A DNA stretch of 64,000 bases from DATBGO01 sp963785765 (GCA_963785765.1 CAWAWM010000008.1:558001-622000); one strand, 5' to 3'; counted from the first letter of the stretch, positions 26,965 through 36,036 are shown. Notes: a model not told the origin generated them from the sequence alone. A program made the numbers and translations.

Positions 26965-28215
26965 GTGCACAGAGCATGGCCCTGGGGCCGGCCTGTCAGC
27001 CTGCTTTGGGCAGCCAGTGCCTGCAACTCCGGCGCTTCCTGGATCATGCTGGTGGCCGTTTTCGTGTACGTGCTCCGCAATTTCTCAGCTTCTTCGCTCG
27101 CGATCGTGGAGCTCGCAGGCACCCTCCCCGCCTTGCTTTGCATGCCGTTCGCCGGCGCGTTCGCCGACCGCCACAACGTCCGCACGCTGGCCGTAGGTTC
27201 CATGGCGGTTCAGACGCTGAGCCTGCTGGGTGTGCTGGCGCTGCTGAGGACCGGCCTGTGGGGAATAGCGGTGTGCTACGGCCTGCAAGGTGGTGCCAAC
27301 GCATTCTGGCCGCCTGCGCGGCAGCGCTGGTTGTATGCACTGATCCGCGAAGGTCAGGGTCGTGCCGCAGCCAACGCTGCAATCGGTTCAGTCAGCGGCG
27401 TGATGACGATCGCAGGAGCGACGCTCGGCGGAATCCTGTCGGCATGGAGCACAGTCGGTGCGCTCGCCGTAGCCGCGGGGCTCCAGCTGGCAGCGACGGT
27501 GCCCCTGTTCGCCCTGGCCCGGCCCGATACCCGGCATAGTGCGCAGACATGCGCTGCCCGGCAGTCCTTTCGTGCCGACCTGGCTGAGGGCTTCACCGCG
27601 CTGCGGGGCCTGCCCCTGGCCAGGTCGGTGATCTGGATAGGCATGGCCTGGGGTTTCATCGGCGGTGCCTACAACGTCCTGCTCGCCGCCTATGTCACGG
27701 ACGGGCTGCACGGCGGCGGATTGCTGCTCGGCGCGTTTTACGTAGTGGATGGGGTCGCGGTGATCGTGGGCACCATGCTCGCGGTGCGCCTGGCGCCGCG
27801 TTCGCAGCTGGCCGCCTACGCGGTCGCGTACGCGCTGCAGGGCGCCGCATGGGGCGCTATGTTCCTGGGCGACGGGGCCGCCTGGGCAGCGGCGCTGCTA
27901 GCGGTAATGCGCACCGCGAGCGGCGTGATCATCGCACTGGATACCACGATCTTGCTCGCCGCGGTGCCTGAGCGCCTCAGGGGCAGGGTCACCAGCTTGC
28001 ACATGACCACATACAACGCGGTGTCCAGGGTGGCGCTGGCGGCCTTCGCCGGATTCCTCGCGATCGCCGGAGTCAGGACCGTAGGCATGGCCGCTGGCGC
28101 AGCTTCGGTCCTGGCCGGCGCCGCATGGTGGTCACTGAATGGGCGGCGCGCCCGTCCTCTCTATATGGACGCGATATCTTCAGCCGGGGCACCGGACACA
28201 ATCCCAGTACCGTAG
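26965..28215 (+). CDS. MFS transporter
   Basis: 416 residues from the GTG at 26965, chosen because TTGGGGAGG lies just upstream; longer starts exist but encode an unlikely basic leader. About ten to twelve membrane helices can be traced, and the cytoplasmic loop FAGAFADRHNVRTLAVGS after helix 2 is the MFS motif A equivalent (G-x-x-x-D-R). A second copy of that logic appears as VPERLRGRVTSLHMTTYNAVSR in the C half. It resembles the enterobactin-exporter/macrolide group. A 219-base gap from the purine operon and a separate ribosome site suggest its own unit. Cargo unknown. Confidence 0.9.
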   Translation: MHRAWPWGRPVSLLWAASACNSGASWIMLVAVFVYVLRNFSASSLAIVELAGTLPALLCMPFAGAFADRHNVRTLAVGSMAVQTLSLLGVLALLRTGLWGIAVCYGLQGGANAFWPPARQRWLYALIREGQGRAAANAAIGSVSGVMTIAGATLGGILSAWSTVGALAVAAGLQLAATVPLFALARPDTRHSAQTCAARQSFRADLAEGFTALRGLPLARSVIWIGMAWGFIGGAYNVLLAAYVTDGLHGGGLLLGAFYVVDGVAVIVGTMLAVRLAPRSQLAAYAVAYALQGAAWGAMFLGDGAAWAAALLAVMRTASGVIIALDTTILLAAVPERLRGRVTSLHMTTYNAVSRVALAAFAGFLAIAGVRTVGMAAGAASVLAGAAWWSLNGRRARPLYMDAISSAGAPDTIPVP

Positions 28216-28311
28216 TCGGCTAGGCCACGGACGCTGCCCTGGCCGGAATGTCCGACATCCCGGTCAACTTCGTAGGTCCATTAAGCGCTAGCATTTCAAT
28301 GATTGACGACT

Positions 28312-28332
28312 TTTCAGCGATAATCGCTGAAA
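28312..28332. promoter_or_regulatory. Perfect 21-base palindrome upstream of a secreted-protein gene
   Basis: Arms TTTCAGCGAT and ATCGCTGAAA flank a single A. It sits in a locally AT-rich gap (28216-28411), 80 bases before the ATG of the secreted protein. There is no T-run after it, so a repressor or activator operator is more likely than a terminator. Confidence 0.5.
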
Positions 28333-28411
28333 GGTAGCCACCTTAAAAGGCAGCTCCGCTCGTGTAGGCTGCTCGGTGGCAATTCGTTACCAGTTCACGG
28401 GGGAAATTGAA

Positions 28412-28975
28412 ATGCAACGACTCGGAGTGCATCTCGGCGTGCTAGCCGCAGTGTGCGGCGTGGCCGCGCTCACGCTCGCGGGGAGTCCCGCGCTGGCGAG
28501 CAGCCGCCCGGCCGGCGGTCATCGGGCCGGCCGGTCCGTGACCGGCCTGGAGCTCATCGCGGGCTCGGCGCACGGCAAGGCGCTGACCGCGAGCATCAGG
28601 ATCCCGCTGAGGTTGCGGGGAGTGGTACGCGCCCGCGGGTTCATACGAACGGGCGTGACCAAGTACCGTGCGATCAGCACCTCGGCCGGGCGGCTCGTCA
28701 TCAGGAATACCGGCCGCCGCTATCGCCAGTCCCTGAACAATAGGACCTGCCGTTACAGGCAGACGGAGAAAGCCACGTTCAGGGTGGCGGGCCGGAAGAG
28801 CACTGGCGCGTTCGCAGGCGCCTCGGGTCCCATGAAGCTGCGAATCTACTTCACTGTTCACCTGCCCAGGCACAAGTCCGGGAAGCACAAGGGCCAGTGC
28901 GACGCGAGCGGTAACGCGCCGATCCAGCGCTACGCCCTTATCTGGCGGGCCAGGATCGTGCTCACGGTCAGGTAG
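28412..28975 (+). CDS. Secreted basic protein of unknown function
   Basis: 187 residues from the ATG at 28412 (CGGGGGAAATTGAA ribosome site); the longer frame from 28376 lacks one. Residues 1-30 are a clear signal peptide (LGVLAAVCGVAALTLAG, cleavage probably after ALA). The mature part is rich in Arg and Lys with a central stretch of short alternating strands (TASIRIPLRLRGVVRARGFI) and two cysteines (in NRTCRYRQ and KGQCDASG) that could form a disulfide. I do not recognise a family. Its nearest control feature is the palindrome at 28312. Confidence 0.75.
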   Translation: MQRLGVHLGVLAAVCGVAALTLAGSPALASSRPAGGHRAGRSVTGLELIAGSAHGKALTASIRIPLRLRGVVRARGFIRTGVTKYRAISTSAGRLVIRNTGRRYRQSLNNRTCRYRQTEKATFRVAGRKSTGAFAGASGPMKLRIYFTVHLPRHKSGKHKGQCDASGNAPIQRYALIWRARIVLTVR

Positions 28976-29014
28976 CAGCCACCGGCTGACGGCCGGCCCG
29001 GGGCCGCGGGCAGC

Positions 29015-30250
29015 TCAGCACAGCCGGGCCGCCCGGGCGTGGAGGTAGCGCTGCTGCGGGAGACTGGTGGTCCGCTGGGCCGCCGCCTGGTAGGAGTCAC
29101 GTGCCGCCGGCCGGTCACCGGTCATCTCAAGCAGGTGCGCGCGGACCGCGTGGAGCCGGTGATCCTCGGCGATCCGCTCGTCCGCCTTGATCTCTTCGAG
29201 CAGATCAAGGCCAGCGCGTGCGCCGTGGACCATGGCCACGGCGACGGCGTGGTTCAGCGCTACCACGGGGTTATCAGAGATTCGCATCAGGAGCTCGTAC
29301 AGGGCCAGGATCTGCGGCCAGTCGGTAGCCTCGGCGGTGGGCGCCTCGTCATGGATGGCGGCGATCGCCGCCTGGAGCTGGTAGGGGCCGGTTGCACCGC
29401 GCGGCAGGGCGCCGGTGATGAGCGCCACGCCTGCCGCGATGTACTCGGCGTTCCACAAGCTGCGGTCCTGCTCGGCCATCGGGATCAGCTCGCCACCGGG
29501 CCCGGTCCGCGCGGGGCGCCGCGCGTCGGTGAGCAACATGAGCGCGAGCAGCCCGGCTACCTCGCTGTCATCGGGCAGCAAGCGATGGACCATCCGGGCC
29601 AGCCGGATGGCTTCGGCCGCCAGCTCCGTGCGCTGCAACGTCGGTCCTGATGTGCTGGCGTAGCCCTCGTTGAAGATCAGGTAGAGCACGTGGAGGACCG
29701 CGCCGAGCCGTGCCGCGCGCTCGGCGACGGGCGGCATGCGGAACGGAATTCCGCTGGACTTGATGTGCTGCTTGGCCCGGCTGATGCGCCGGGTCATGGT
29801 GGGCTCGGGCACGAGGAACGCCCGGGCGATCTCCGCGGTCGTCAAGCCGCCGACCGCTCGCAAGGTGAGGGCGATCTGCGACGCGGGCGACAGCGCCGGG
29901 TGGCAGCACATGAACAGCAGGATGAGCGTGTCGTCAGCGTCCGCTGGTGGCAGGTCGGCAGCGGGTACCCGCCACTCGCCGGACAGCGTCCACCGGGCGA
30001 CCGTATCTTCACGGCGCCGGCGGGCCTGGTCGCTGCGCAGCAGGTCGGTCAGCCGGCGGGAGGTGACCGTGATCAGCCAGCCCCGGGGATTGTCCGGGAT
30101 GCCATCATTCGGCCACTGCACCGCGGCGGCCATGAGGGCCTCCTGCGTCGCGTCCTCGGCTATGTCGAACTGTCCGTAACGCCGGATCACAGCGCCGAGG
30201 ACCTGCGGCGCCAGCTGGCGCAGCAGGTCCTCGACCTCGGTATCAGGCAC
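29015..30250 (-). CDS. ECF42-type RNA polymerase sigma factor with C-terminal helical domain
   Basis: 411 residues. Sigma region 2 is seen in RRYGQFDIAEDATQEALMAA and NPRGWLITVTSRRLTDLLR; region 4 in LTLRAVGGLTTAEIARAFLV and MTRRISRAKQHIK. The C-terminal 220 residues are an all-helical extension (RLGAVLHVLYLIFNEGY, WNAEYIAAGVALI) found in the ECF42 group. That group is usually encoded next to a YCII/DGPF-domain protein and has no classical anti-sigma factor; exactly this partner lies 6 bases upstream on the same strand. GTG start. Probably activates its own operon in response to an unknown signal. Confidence 0.92.
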   Translation of the reverse strand: MPDTEVEDLLRQLAPQVLGAVIRRYGQFDIAEDATQEALMAAAVQWPNDGIPDNPRGWLITVTSRRLTDLLRSDQARRRREDTVARWTLSGEWRVPAADLPPADADDTLILLFMCCHPALSPASQIALTLRAVGGLTTAEIARAFLVPEPTMTRRISRAKQHIKSSGIPFRMPPVAERAARLGAVLHVLYLIFNEGYASTSGPTLQRTELAAEAIRLARMVHRLLPDDSEVAGLLALMLLTDARRPARTGPGGELIPMAEQDRSLWNAEYIAAGVALITGALPRGATGPYQLQAAIAAIHDEAPTAEATDWPQILALYELLMRISDNPVVALNHAVAVAMVHGARAGLDLLEEIKADERIAEDHRLHAVRAHLLEMTGDRPAARDSYQAAAQRTTSLPQQRYLHARAARLC

Positions 30251-30256
30251 GAACGA

Positions 30257-30679
30257 TCAGAGCTCCAGCTCAGCCCTGGATTCCGCGATCGGCCGGACAT
30301 CCGCGAAGGAGCGCGCCGCGACATGGCCGGGAACCGGAGTGTGGCCCAGCCGGGCGGCGATCTCCGTCGCCCGGTCGAAACTGTCGCACTCCACGATCCA
30401 GTAGCCGGCGAGCACCTCCTGCGTCTCGGCGTACGGACCATCCGTCACGACCGGGACGCCCTTGTCCAGCCCGCCGCCCACGCGCCTGGTGTGAACCGGC
30501 GCACCCAGGCCCCGCGTCTCGACCAGCTCACCGGACTCCTCCAGGTCTTTGTTGAACCGCTCCATGAACGCGCCCATGGCCGCGAAATCCTCTGCGGACC
30601 ACGCCTGCTGGCCGGTGGCCTTCCCGGCCATGCCGTCGTAGTCCTGCTGCGATGCGTAGGTCAAGATCATGTACTTCAC
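30257..30679 (-). CDS. YCII-related (DGPF-domain) protein, partner of ECF42 sigma factor
   Basis: 140 residues from the GTG at 30679, behind GGAGAGGAGAG. It starts VKYMILTYASQQDYD and contains the signature VVTDGPYAETQEVLAGYWIVE at about 80-100, which defines the DGPF branch of YCII-like proteins, followed by A-rich helices. These small dimeric alpha/beta proteins are co-transcribed with ECF42 sigma factors. A role in sensing or in a peroxide-type reaction has been suggested for the family, but is not established. An upstream longer frame exists, but the conserved start argues against it. Confidence 0.9.
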   Translation of the reverse strand: MKYMILTYASQQDYDGMAGKATGQQAWSAEDFAAMGAFMERFNKDLEESGELVETRGLGAPVHTRRVGGGLDKGVPVVTDGPYAETQEVLAGYWIVECDSFDRATEIAARLGHTPVPGHVAARSFADVRPIAESRAELEL

Positions 30680-30908
30680 GACTCTCTCCTCTCCCGTGGG
30701 GTACCCGCTCCAGCGCCCTTCACTAGAGACGTCGAGGCCACCAGCCAAGTCCGGACACCGGCCCGGCGCCGACCACTGTGCCACCAGCGGCACTCCCGGA
30801 GCCATCAGGGCGGAGCCATCAGAGCGGAGTCCTCGGGCGGCGGTTATGCGTTAAGCAGGGGTGGGAACCCGGTTTCGGCCGGCCGGGAAACGTCCCGGCC
30901 ACTGGGTG

Positions 30909-31862
30909 TTATTCTCCGGCGCCAGACACCAGTTCGTGCATGTCGTCGGCCAGGCCGCCGAGAGGCTGAGCCTGGCCCAGGGCGGCGAACCAGTCCCAGA
31001 GTTCGAGTGCATGGTAGAGGCGGTAGATGGCCAGACGGCCGGTCCACGCCACGCCGCAGGGACCATAACCCGCCAGCAGGCCCGCCAGTTTGGCGCGGTG
31101 ACCACGGATGGAGTAGCAGTCGGTCTTGGCCAGGTCGATCAGTGGGTCTGCGGCGATGGCGTTCTCCACGTCGATGAACCCGGTCACCTGCCAGCCGCCT
31201 CGCTCGTCCCGGTCAACCAGGATGTTGCCTTCATGGAAGTCGTTATGGCACAGCGCCGCCCCCGGGCAATCGGCGAACAGGGCCTGGTGGTCGGTGACAT
31301 ACCGGTCCATCGCCGCCCGCAATGCCGGGTCGCCGCCCAGGTCGGCGAACTGGCGCAGCTTCTGGCCGAACTGGCCGGTCATATAGGCGGCGTTGGTGGG
31401 CTTGGGGTCCAGGATGGCGGTGACAAGGTAACCGAAAGCATCCTGCGCGATGCGGTGCAACTCGGCCAGGATCGAGCCCATCTGCCGGTAGACGCCGAAG
31501 ATCTCGTCGTCGGCCAGGCTGGGGCTGACGGCCAATAAGGGCTGGCCGGGCAGCATGGTCATGACCGTGTAGGCCTGGCTGCCCAGCTGCTCCGGGCTGC
31601 TTCCGGCGTGCAGGACAGTGGGGATGCAGCTCATCAGATGACGGTGCAGCAGCTGGTAAACGTATACTTCCTTGCCTTGCTTCCACGGCCAGGGCTCAGC
31701 GTAGATCTTGATGATCAGCGGGCGCGTGCCGTCGGCGAAGCGCGCTTCGTAGACCTGGCTCAGCTGGCCGCCGCTCCGCGGGACGCATTCGGTGACCTGG
31801 TGACCGCACCGGACCTCACGGAGCATCAGGTCAGCATCGGCTGGTCGTAGGTCTGCGGCCAC
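30909..31862 (-). CDS. Aminoglycoside-phosphotransferase-fold kinase
   Basis: 317 residues. Protein-kinase-like fold: the ATP lobe shows SGGQLSQVYEARF and PLIIKIYAE (lysine), the catalytic loop is ALCHNDFHEGNILVD, and the metal-binding aspartate is in GFIDVENAIAADPLIDLAK. This is the layout of APH/choline-kinase relatives; the substrate cannot be told from sequence. GTG start at 31862 without a clear ribosome site; an in-frame ATG lies 12 codons further in. Stands alone between the YCII gene and a small membrane-protein gene, all on the minus strand but spaced over 100 bases apart. Confidence 0.88.
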   Translation of the reverse strand: MAADLRPADADLMLREVRCGHQVTECVPRSGGQLSQVYEARFADGTRPLIIKIYAEPWPWKQGKEVYVYQLLHRHLMSCIPTVLHAGSSPEQLGSQAYTVMTMLPGQPLLAVSPSLADDEIFGVYRQMGSILAELHRIAQDAFGYLVTAILDPKPTNAAYMTGQFGQKLRQFADLGGDPALRAAMDRYVTDHQALFADCPGAALCHNDFHEGNILVDRDERGGWQVTGFIDVENAIAADPLIDLAKTDCYSIRGHRAKLAGLLAGYGPCGVAWTGRLAIYRLYHALELWDWFAALGQAQPLGGLADDMHELVSGAGE

Positions 31863-31993
31863 GTGCCGATGCTAGGCAGCCCCCGCCCGGCTCCGAAAGT
31901 GGTTTGCTGGCCATCAGCGTGTGGTGCCTGGTCTCGAAAGGGGCTGCGGCGCCCGCTACCCGGCTTCGCGCCGGCCGGACCGCCGCCCGCTGG

Positions 31994-32332
31994 TCAGCCG
32001 CCCTGGCCGTGCCATCTGGCCTCCATCAGCTGTGCCACCTCGCTGACGGGCAGCGGCAGCTTAACGCCGTTGATGCGGGCCGTAGCCAGCGCGGACTTCC
32101 CCCTCAGGCGCAGCAGGGCCCGGCGCAGCGGGCGGTGCCGGCGCAGAAACGCCTCCCGGTCACGGAGCTTGACGATGATCCAGAGGAATGGCCCGCGATT
32201 GGTCGTTTCGATGCTCCCCACTTCGTCCCACGAGACAAACCCCAGGTCAAGGGCATAATCATTGACAGTGAATCCGTCCGTGCTGACGACCAGCGCGTGT
32301 CCCGGGCGCACTGCCCTGAACACGAAGAGCAA
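31994..32332 (-). CDS. STM3941-like membrane-anchored protein (probably frameshifted 5' end)
   Basis: 112 residues containing GHALVVSTDGFTVNDYALDLGFVSWDEVGSIET, a PH-like beta module seen in STM3941-type proteins, which normally begin with one or two membrane helices. Here the frame opens at a TTG directly after a stop. In the adjacent frame, upstream codons (32259-32453) read KDRRFMVGAAVGMTTGVIA, which would join LLFVFRAVRPGH to give one continuous membrane helix. So a one- or two-base indel near 32335-32345 probably split the gene. Function unknown. Confidence 0.6.
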   Translation of the reverse strand: MLFVFRAVRPGHALVVSTDGFTVNDYALDLGFVSWDEVGSIETTNRGPFLWIIVKLRDREAFLRRHRPLRRALLRLRGKSALATARINGVKLPLPVSEVAQLMEARWHGQGG

Positions 32333-32384
32333 TCACTCCCGTCGTCATGCCGACGGCCGCTCCGACCATGAACCGCCTGTCCTT

Positions 32385-32426
32385 ACCCGACATGTAGTCC
32401 ACGACACCCGACATGTAGTCCACGAC
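32385..32426. repeat. 21-base perfect tandem duplication
   Basis: Two identical 21-base units at 32385-32405 and 32406-32426. On the minus strand they encode VVDYMSG twice at the N-terminus of the frame leading into the STM3941-like gene; each copy supplies a possible ATG start. Confidence 0.95.
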
Positions 32427-32453
32427 GAAATCGGCATCTGGCTGGCTGGACAC

Positions 32454-32773
32454 GCGACAAGTATGTCTTAGTGCCGTTATGCCTCATTGGTCAGCTGCTC
32501 CGTTCGTGCCGGCGATGCGTCCGACCGGGGGCCGATCCGTCTTCTGTCCCCACCGGTATCCCCGGTAATACCGGCGTCGGAGCTGCCTTTCCTCCGGCTT
32601 CATCACCGCTAGGGGCCTGGCGGCAGTACCCGGCAAGCCTCAAGTGAGGCTAGGCAACGGCGCGGGCGGGCGTCCGCAGCGCGGACGCGGCCTGCCAGCT
32701 CCAAGTTTCGTTTGGTCCGGTCGGGTAGCGAAGTCTTTGCGGTTTAGCTGGGATCGCGGAGGTGGATACGCGG
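32454..32773. other. Intergenic region with no feature recognised
   Basis: About 320 bases between the leftward STM3941-like gene and the rightward lipoprotein hydrolase. It should contain promoters for both. No conserved ORF, RNA gene or strong inverted repeat was seen. Confidence 0.5.
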
Positions 32774-33688
32774 ATGCAGGGTGCGGACGGCTGGCCGGCG
32801 CTGCGCCGGGGAGCCGTCTTGGGCCTGGTCGCGGCATTAATGTCCGTCGCGCTGGGCGCGTGCGACTCCTCGCCGGGGCTGGCACCGGGAACGGCGTCGG
32901 TGGTGTCGGCGCCCGCGCGAATCGCTCATACCAGGCTTGGCGCCGTCGGGTACCGGGTCGTCGGCAGCGGCCCCCCGCTGGTTTTGATCATGGGTTACGG
33001 CTGGACCATGGAGGACTGGGATCCGCGGCTGGTTCACGCCCTCGCCCTGCACAACCGGGTCGTGATCTTCGACAACTCCGGAGTCGGCCATACGGCGGCG
33101 CTGCCCCCGCCGTACAGCATCGACGCCATGGCCAATCAGACCAGCGCGCTCATCGACACCCTCGGCCTCGGCAGGCCGGACGTGCTGGGGTGGTCGATGG
33201 GCGGCACGATCGCCCAGGCCCTGGCGATCCTGCACCCGGCCCAGGTCCGTCGCCTGGTGCTGTGCGCCACCTTCCCCGGCACCGGCGCGGCCGTCGTGCC
33301 CTCGGCAGCGGTCAGCGGGGCCGGGCGCGACTTCCCTGCCAATCAGGGCAACGCCGTCGCCGCGTTCAAGGCGGCGATCGCCAAATACCCGCCCGCCCCT
33401 GCGGCGCCGGCCGCCGCGAAAGGGAGTCAGGGGCTCGCCATGAGTGATTGGTGGGGTGGCATCGACGCAGCCGGACGCAAGATCTCCAGTCTCTCCGCGC
33501 CCACGCTCGTCGCCGACGGTACCGACGACCAGCTCGACCCGGTCGCCAATGACCACATCCTCGCCCACCTCATCCCCGGGGCCAGGCTGGTGCTCTACCC
33601 CGATGCCGGGCATGCGTTCCTGTTCCAGGAACCAGCGCGCTTCGGATCCCTCGTCGAATCGTTCCTGACCGGGCAATCATGCTCGTAG
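32774..33688 (+). CDS. Lipoprotein alpha/beta hydrolase
   Basis: 304 residues from the ATG at 32774 (GCGGAGG upstream; a GTG at 32762 is alternative). The N-terminus is a lipoprotein signal with lipobox LGAC and C30 as lipidation site, so the enzyme is anchored outside the cytoplasmic membrane. Hydrolase motifs: GSGPPLVLIMGYGWTMEDWD (oxyanion region), nucleophile S141 in VLGWSMGGTIA, acid in LVADGTDDQLDP and histidine in DAGHAFLFQEP. Close relatives include haloperoxidase-like and esterase-like enzymes; substrate is unknown. It stands alone. Confidence 0.9.
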   Translation: MQGADGWPALRRGAVLGLVAALMSVALGACDSSPGLAPGTASVVSAPARIAHTRLGAVGYRVVGSGPPLVLIMGYGWTMEDWDPRLVHALALHNRVVIFDNSGVGHTAALPPPYSIDAMANQTSALIDTLGLGRPDVLGWSMGGTIAQALAILHPAQVRRLVLCATFPGTGAAVVPSAAVSGAGRDFPANQGNAVAAFKAAIAKYPPAPAAPAAAKGSQGLAMSDWWGGIDAAGRKISSLSAPTLVADGTDDQLDPVANDHILAHLIPGARLVLYPDAGHAFLFQEPARFGSLVESFLTGQSCS

Positions 33689-33827
33689 CCGCGGGAGCCT
33701 GCCGGTGCGGAACGGCGGCCTCGACGCGGTGGTCGCGAGCCGCGCCATCGGGAGCGAGGCCAGCTGACCCGGCTGAGCCTCTGGCAGCGCCCCCAGGCCC
33801 GCAGCACCTGCGTGCCAGACTGAGCCA

Positions 33828-34307
33828 GTGACGCGACCGCCGGCCGGGATCCGCTGCGCAGCTGCCGATGACCTGGACGGCATCCTGCGCGCTGATCAAC
33901 TCGCAGCTCAGGGCGGCCGCGAACGAGCCGAGTTCCTCAGACACTGCCTGATGCTCGGCGAGTGCCAGGTCCATGTCACCGACGGCGCCGTGACCGGTTT
34001 CATGATCGTCAAGCCAGCTCGCTTCTTCGGCCGTGATTTCATCGAGCTTCTCATCGTTGATCCCGCGCTCCGCCGGTCCGGCATCGGCCGGGCCCTGCTG
34101 CGGCAGGCGCTCGCCGCTGCGGGTACTTCGCAGGTATTCACCTCCACCAACACCTCCAACCACCCCATGCGGTCACTGCTGGAGACCGAAGACTGGTCAT
34201 TCAGCGGTGAACTCGACGGACTTGACGAAGGTGACCCTGAGCTGGTGTTCTACAAAACCCGCACGGCTGTTGACCGCCAGCGCAACCCTGGCCGATGCCG
34301 TAGCTGA
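33828..34307 (+). CDS. GNAT-family N-acetyltransferase
   Basis: 159 residues starting at GTG 33828. Core GNAT motif is intact: DFIELLIVDPALRRSGIGRALLRQAL, where RRSGIGR is the acetyl-CoA pyrophosphate loop. It continues with VFTSTNTSNHPMRSLLETEDW (the Asn-rich segment common in this fold) and ELVFYKTR at the end. The acceptor is unknown. Confidence 0.88.
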   Translation: MTRPPAGIRCAAADDLDGILRADQLAAQGGRERAEFLRHCLMLGECQVHVTDGAVTGFMIVKPARFFGRDFIELLIVDPALRRSGIGRALLRQALAAAGTSQVFTSTNTSNHPMRSLLETEDWSFSGELDGLDEGDPELVFYKTRTAVDRQRNPGRCRS

Positions 34308-34913
34308 CCGGGCCCGCGCCGAGCTTGACGCGCCTTCGTCTGGCACAAACGGGCACGAGGCCTAACTTGGCCCCCAGAACGGTTTGGTAGCGCTTAGCGT
34401 GGCTGAAGACGTGATTCTCGTGGGCGCATGTCGTTCACCGGCGTGCTGTTCGTGCATTGTGTCGGATCGGGTGGTCCCCACATGGTCCTCAGCAAGAGCT
34501 GCAGGACGCGGCGATGCTCCCCTTTAAGTGTCAGTATCGAGAGTCGGCCTGGCTGACGATTAAGCGTCAATCGTCATAGCCGGAACGGAGAGGCAGGGGA
34601 GTACCGGTACCAGGCCCGCCCGGCATCCAGTTTAGTGTCAATGAGCTGTTGACAGTCCGGCTCGGCTCCGATCCACTCGATGCGAACTATTGGCAGGACG
34701 GTCATTGAAGGTCATTTCAGCAGGTCAGTCAGCCAATGCCGGACTGCCGTTTGCTGCTGCCGGTAAAGATCGAAAGGCTTGGTCCCGCAATCGATCATAA
34801 TCATCATGGACACTGCGATCGAGGCGAGCGTACGATTACCGAGTAGGCAGAAGGTCTCAGTCTCCGCGTCCCGGAGCGATGGTTCGAGGGACCGCAGGCT
34901 CAGAAAGGGAAAC
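34308..34913. promoter_or_regulatory. 606-base gap with inverted repeats upstream of the lectin gene
   Basis: No convincing gene. Two inverted repeats stand out: TGACGATT-(7)-AATCGTCA at 34554-34576, which extends to GGC/GCC after a two-base interruption, and TGTCAA-(7)-TTGACA at 34636-34654. The second ends in a -35-like TTGACA, but no good -10 follows. They may be operators for the secreted lectin at 34914. Confidence 0.35.
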
Positions 34914-35537
34914 ATGCATCTACGAGGGAAAGTACCGCTGGTTGGACGTTCATCCGCGAGCCGGCAGCTGACAGTGGCTATGGCGGCCGCGGGACTGGTC
35001 GCTGGGCTCACTCTGACCTTTGGCGTGGCGTCCGCAGCTGAGGCGGCGGTCACCTCTCCTGGCCGTGCCGTCATTGCGACCAGCCTCGCCAATCTCAGGA
35101 TCGTGCCCGACGTCTCCGGGATCATGCTGGAGAATGCCCACTCCGCAAAGTGCCTCAGTTCTGACGGGCGCGACGACCACGATGCGGAGCAGTTCGGCTG
35201 CACGATCGGCGATGCGAACCAGTACTGGAAATGGGGCGGCTATCTCGGGGGATACGGTCAGCTCGTAAACCAGGGGACGCACCAATGCCTCGGCATTAGC
35301 GGCGGCAGCACAAGCAAGGGGGCAACTGTCGTGGTCTGGAAGTGCCTCGGCACTGGCCACGCGGATCAGTACTGGGACACTAGTCCGTCTGGAGGCCCCG
35401 CCGTCAATATTAATAACCTCAAGTCGGGTTATTGTCTTCAAATCGCGGGAGACAGCACAGCAAGTGGGGCGCGTGCAAACGTGGAACCGTTTGATTTCTA
35501 TTCCTCGAACCAGGACTGGAACATTGGAACTTTCTAG
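34914..35537 (+). CDS. Secreted ricin-type beta-trefoil lectin
   Basis: 207 residues from the ATG at 34914 (AGAAAGGGAAAC ribosome site). A signal peptide spans about residues 1-40 (LTVAMAAAGLVAGLTLTFG, cleavage near SAAEA). The mature domain (about 70-207) is one ricin-B/CBM13 module with three similar subdomains: NAHSAKCLSSDG..QFGC..NQYWKW, NQGTHQCLGI..VVVWKC..DQYW and NLKSGYCLQIA..NQDWNIG, each with the Q-x-W type core. Binds sugars outside the cell; no catalytic domain is attached. Codon use is a little less GC-rich than neighbours, which may hint at later acquisition. Confidence 0.88.
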   Translation: MHLRGKVPLVGRSSASRQLTVAMAAAGLVAGLTLTFGVASAAEAAVTSPGRAVIATSLANLRIVPDVSGIMLENAHSAKCLSSDGRDDHDAEQFGCTIGDANQYWKWGGYLGGYGQLVNQGTHQCLGISGGSTSKGATVVVWKCLGTGHADQYWDTSPSGGPAVNINNLKSGYCLQIAGDSTASGARANVEPFDFYSSNQDWNIGTF

Positions 35538-35830
35538 TCCACGGTAAGCGTCATGTTGGCTCAGTTGCGTCCCTGCTCTCGATAGCTGCCAAAGGTCCGG
35601 GACTCTCGGGCAGATCCAGTCAAGGGTCTGCGGCGAAGCCGACGCCGTAGGCGCCCTTGACGGGTTCTAGCCCGACCCGGAGCAATCCCGCAGCGGGCCA
35701 GGCCTTCACCTCAGCCTGACAAACCCTGGTGACTGCTGTGCGTCAATGGCGGCCACCAGGTCTTCGCATGTCGCGCCAGCCCGTGCCTGGCAGGACAACG
35801 GGCTGCTCACGGACCAACTGGTGTTTTGGC

Positions 35831-35907
35831 TGGCGCGCCTGGCAGGACTCGAACCTGCGACCGGCTGCTTAGAAGGCAGCTGCTCTATCCAGCTGAGCTA
35901 CAGGCGC
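35831..35907 (-). tRNA. tRNA-Arg (anticodon TCT), CCA encoded
   Basis: Reading the minus strand from 35907: acceptor GCGCCTG pairs with CAGGCGC, then discriminator G and an encoded CCA (35833-35831). D-arm GCTC-AGCTGGATA-GAGC; anticodon stem GCTGC/GCAGC with loop CTTCTAA, so anticodon TCT reading AGA. T-arm GCAGG-TTCGAGT-CCTGC. All four stems pair perfectly. Confidence 0.97.
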
Positions 35908-36036
35908 CCGGGGGCAATTCTGCACGGTCCAGGTTACGCGCCGGCGGCTCGGGCGAGGGAAAATCGCTGCCGGCGGCGCGGTTGACGCAGCGGCCAGGTG
36001 GGCGGGCGTGGCCAGAACCAGTGCAGGATACCCAGC

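Noticed and set aside
30909..31862. Aminoglycoside resistance kinase
   Set aside because: Only the generic APH fold motifs are present; many relatives phosphorylate choline, homoserine or other metabolites.
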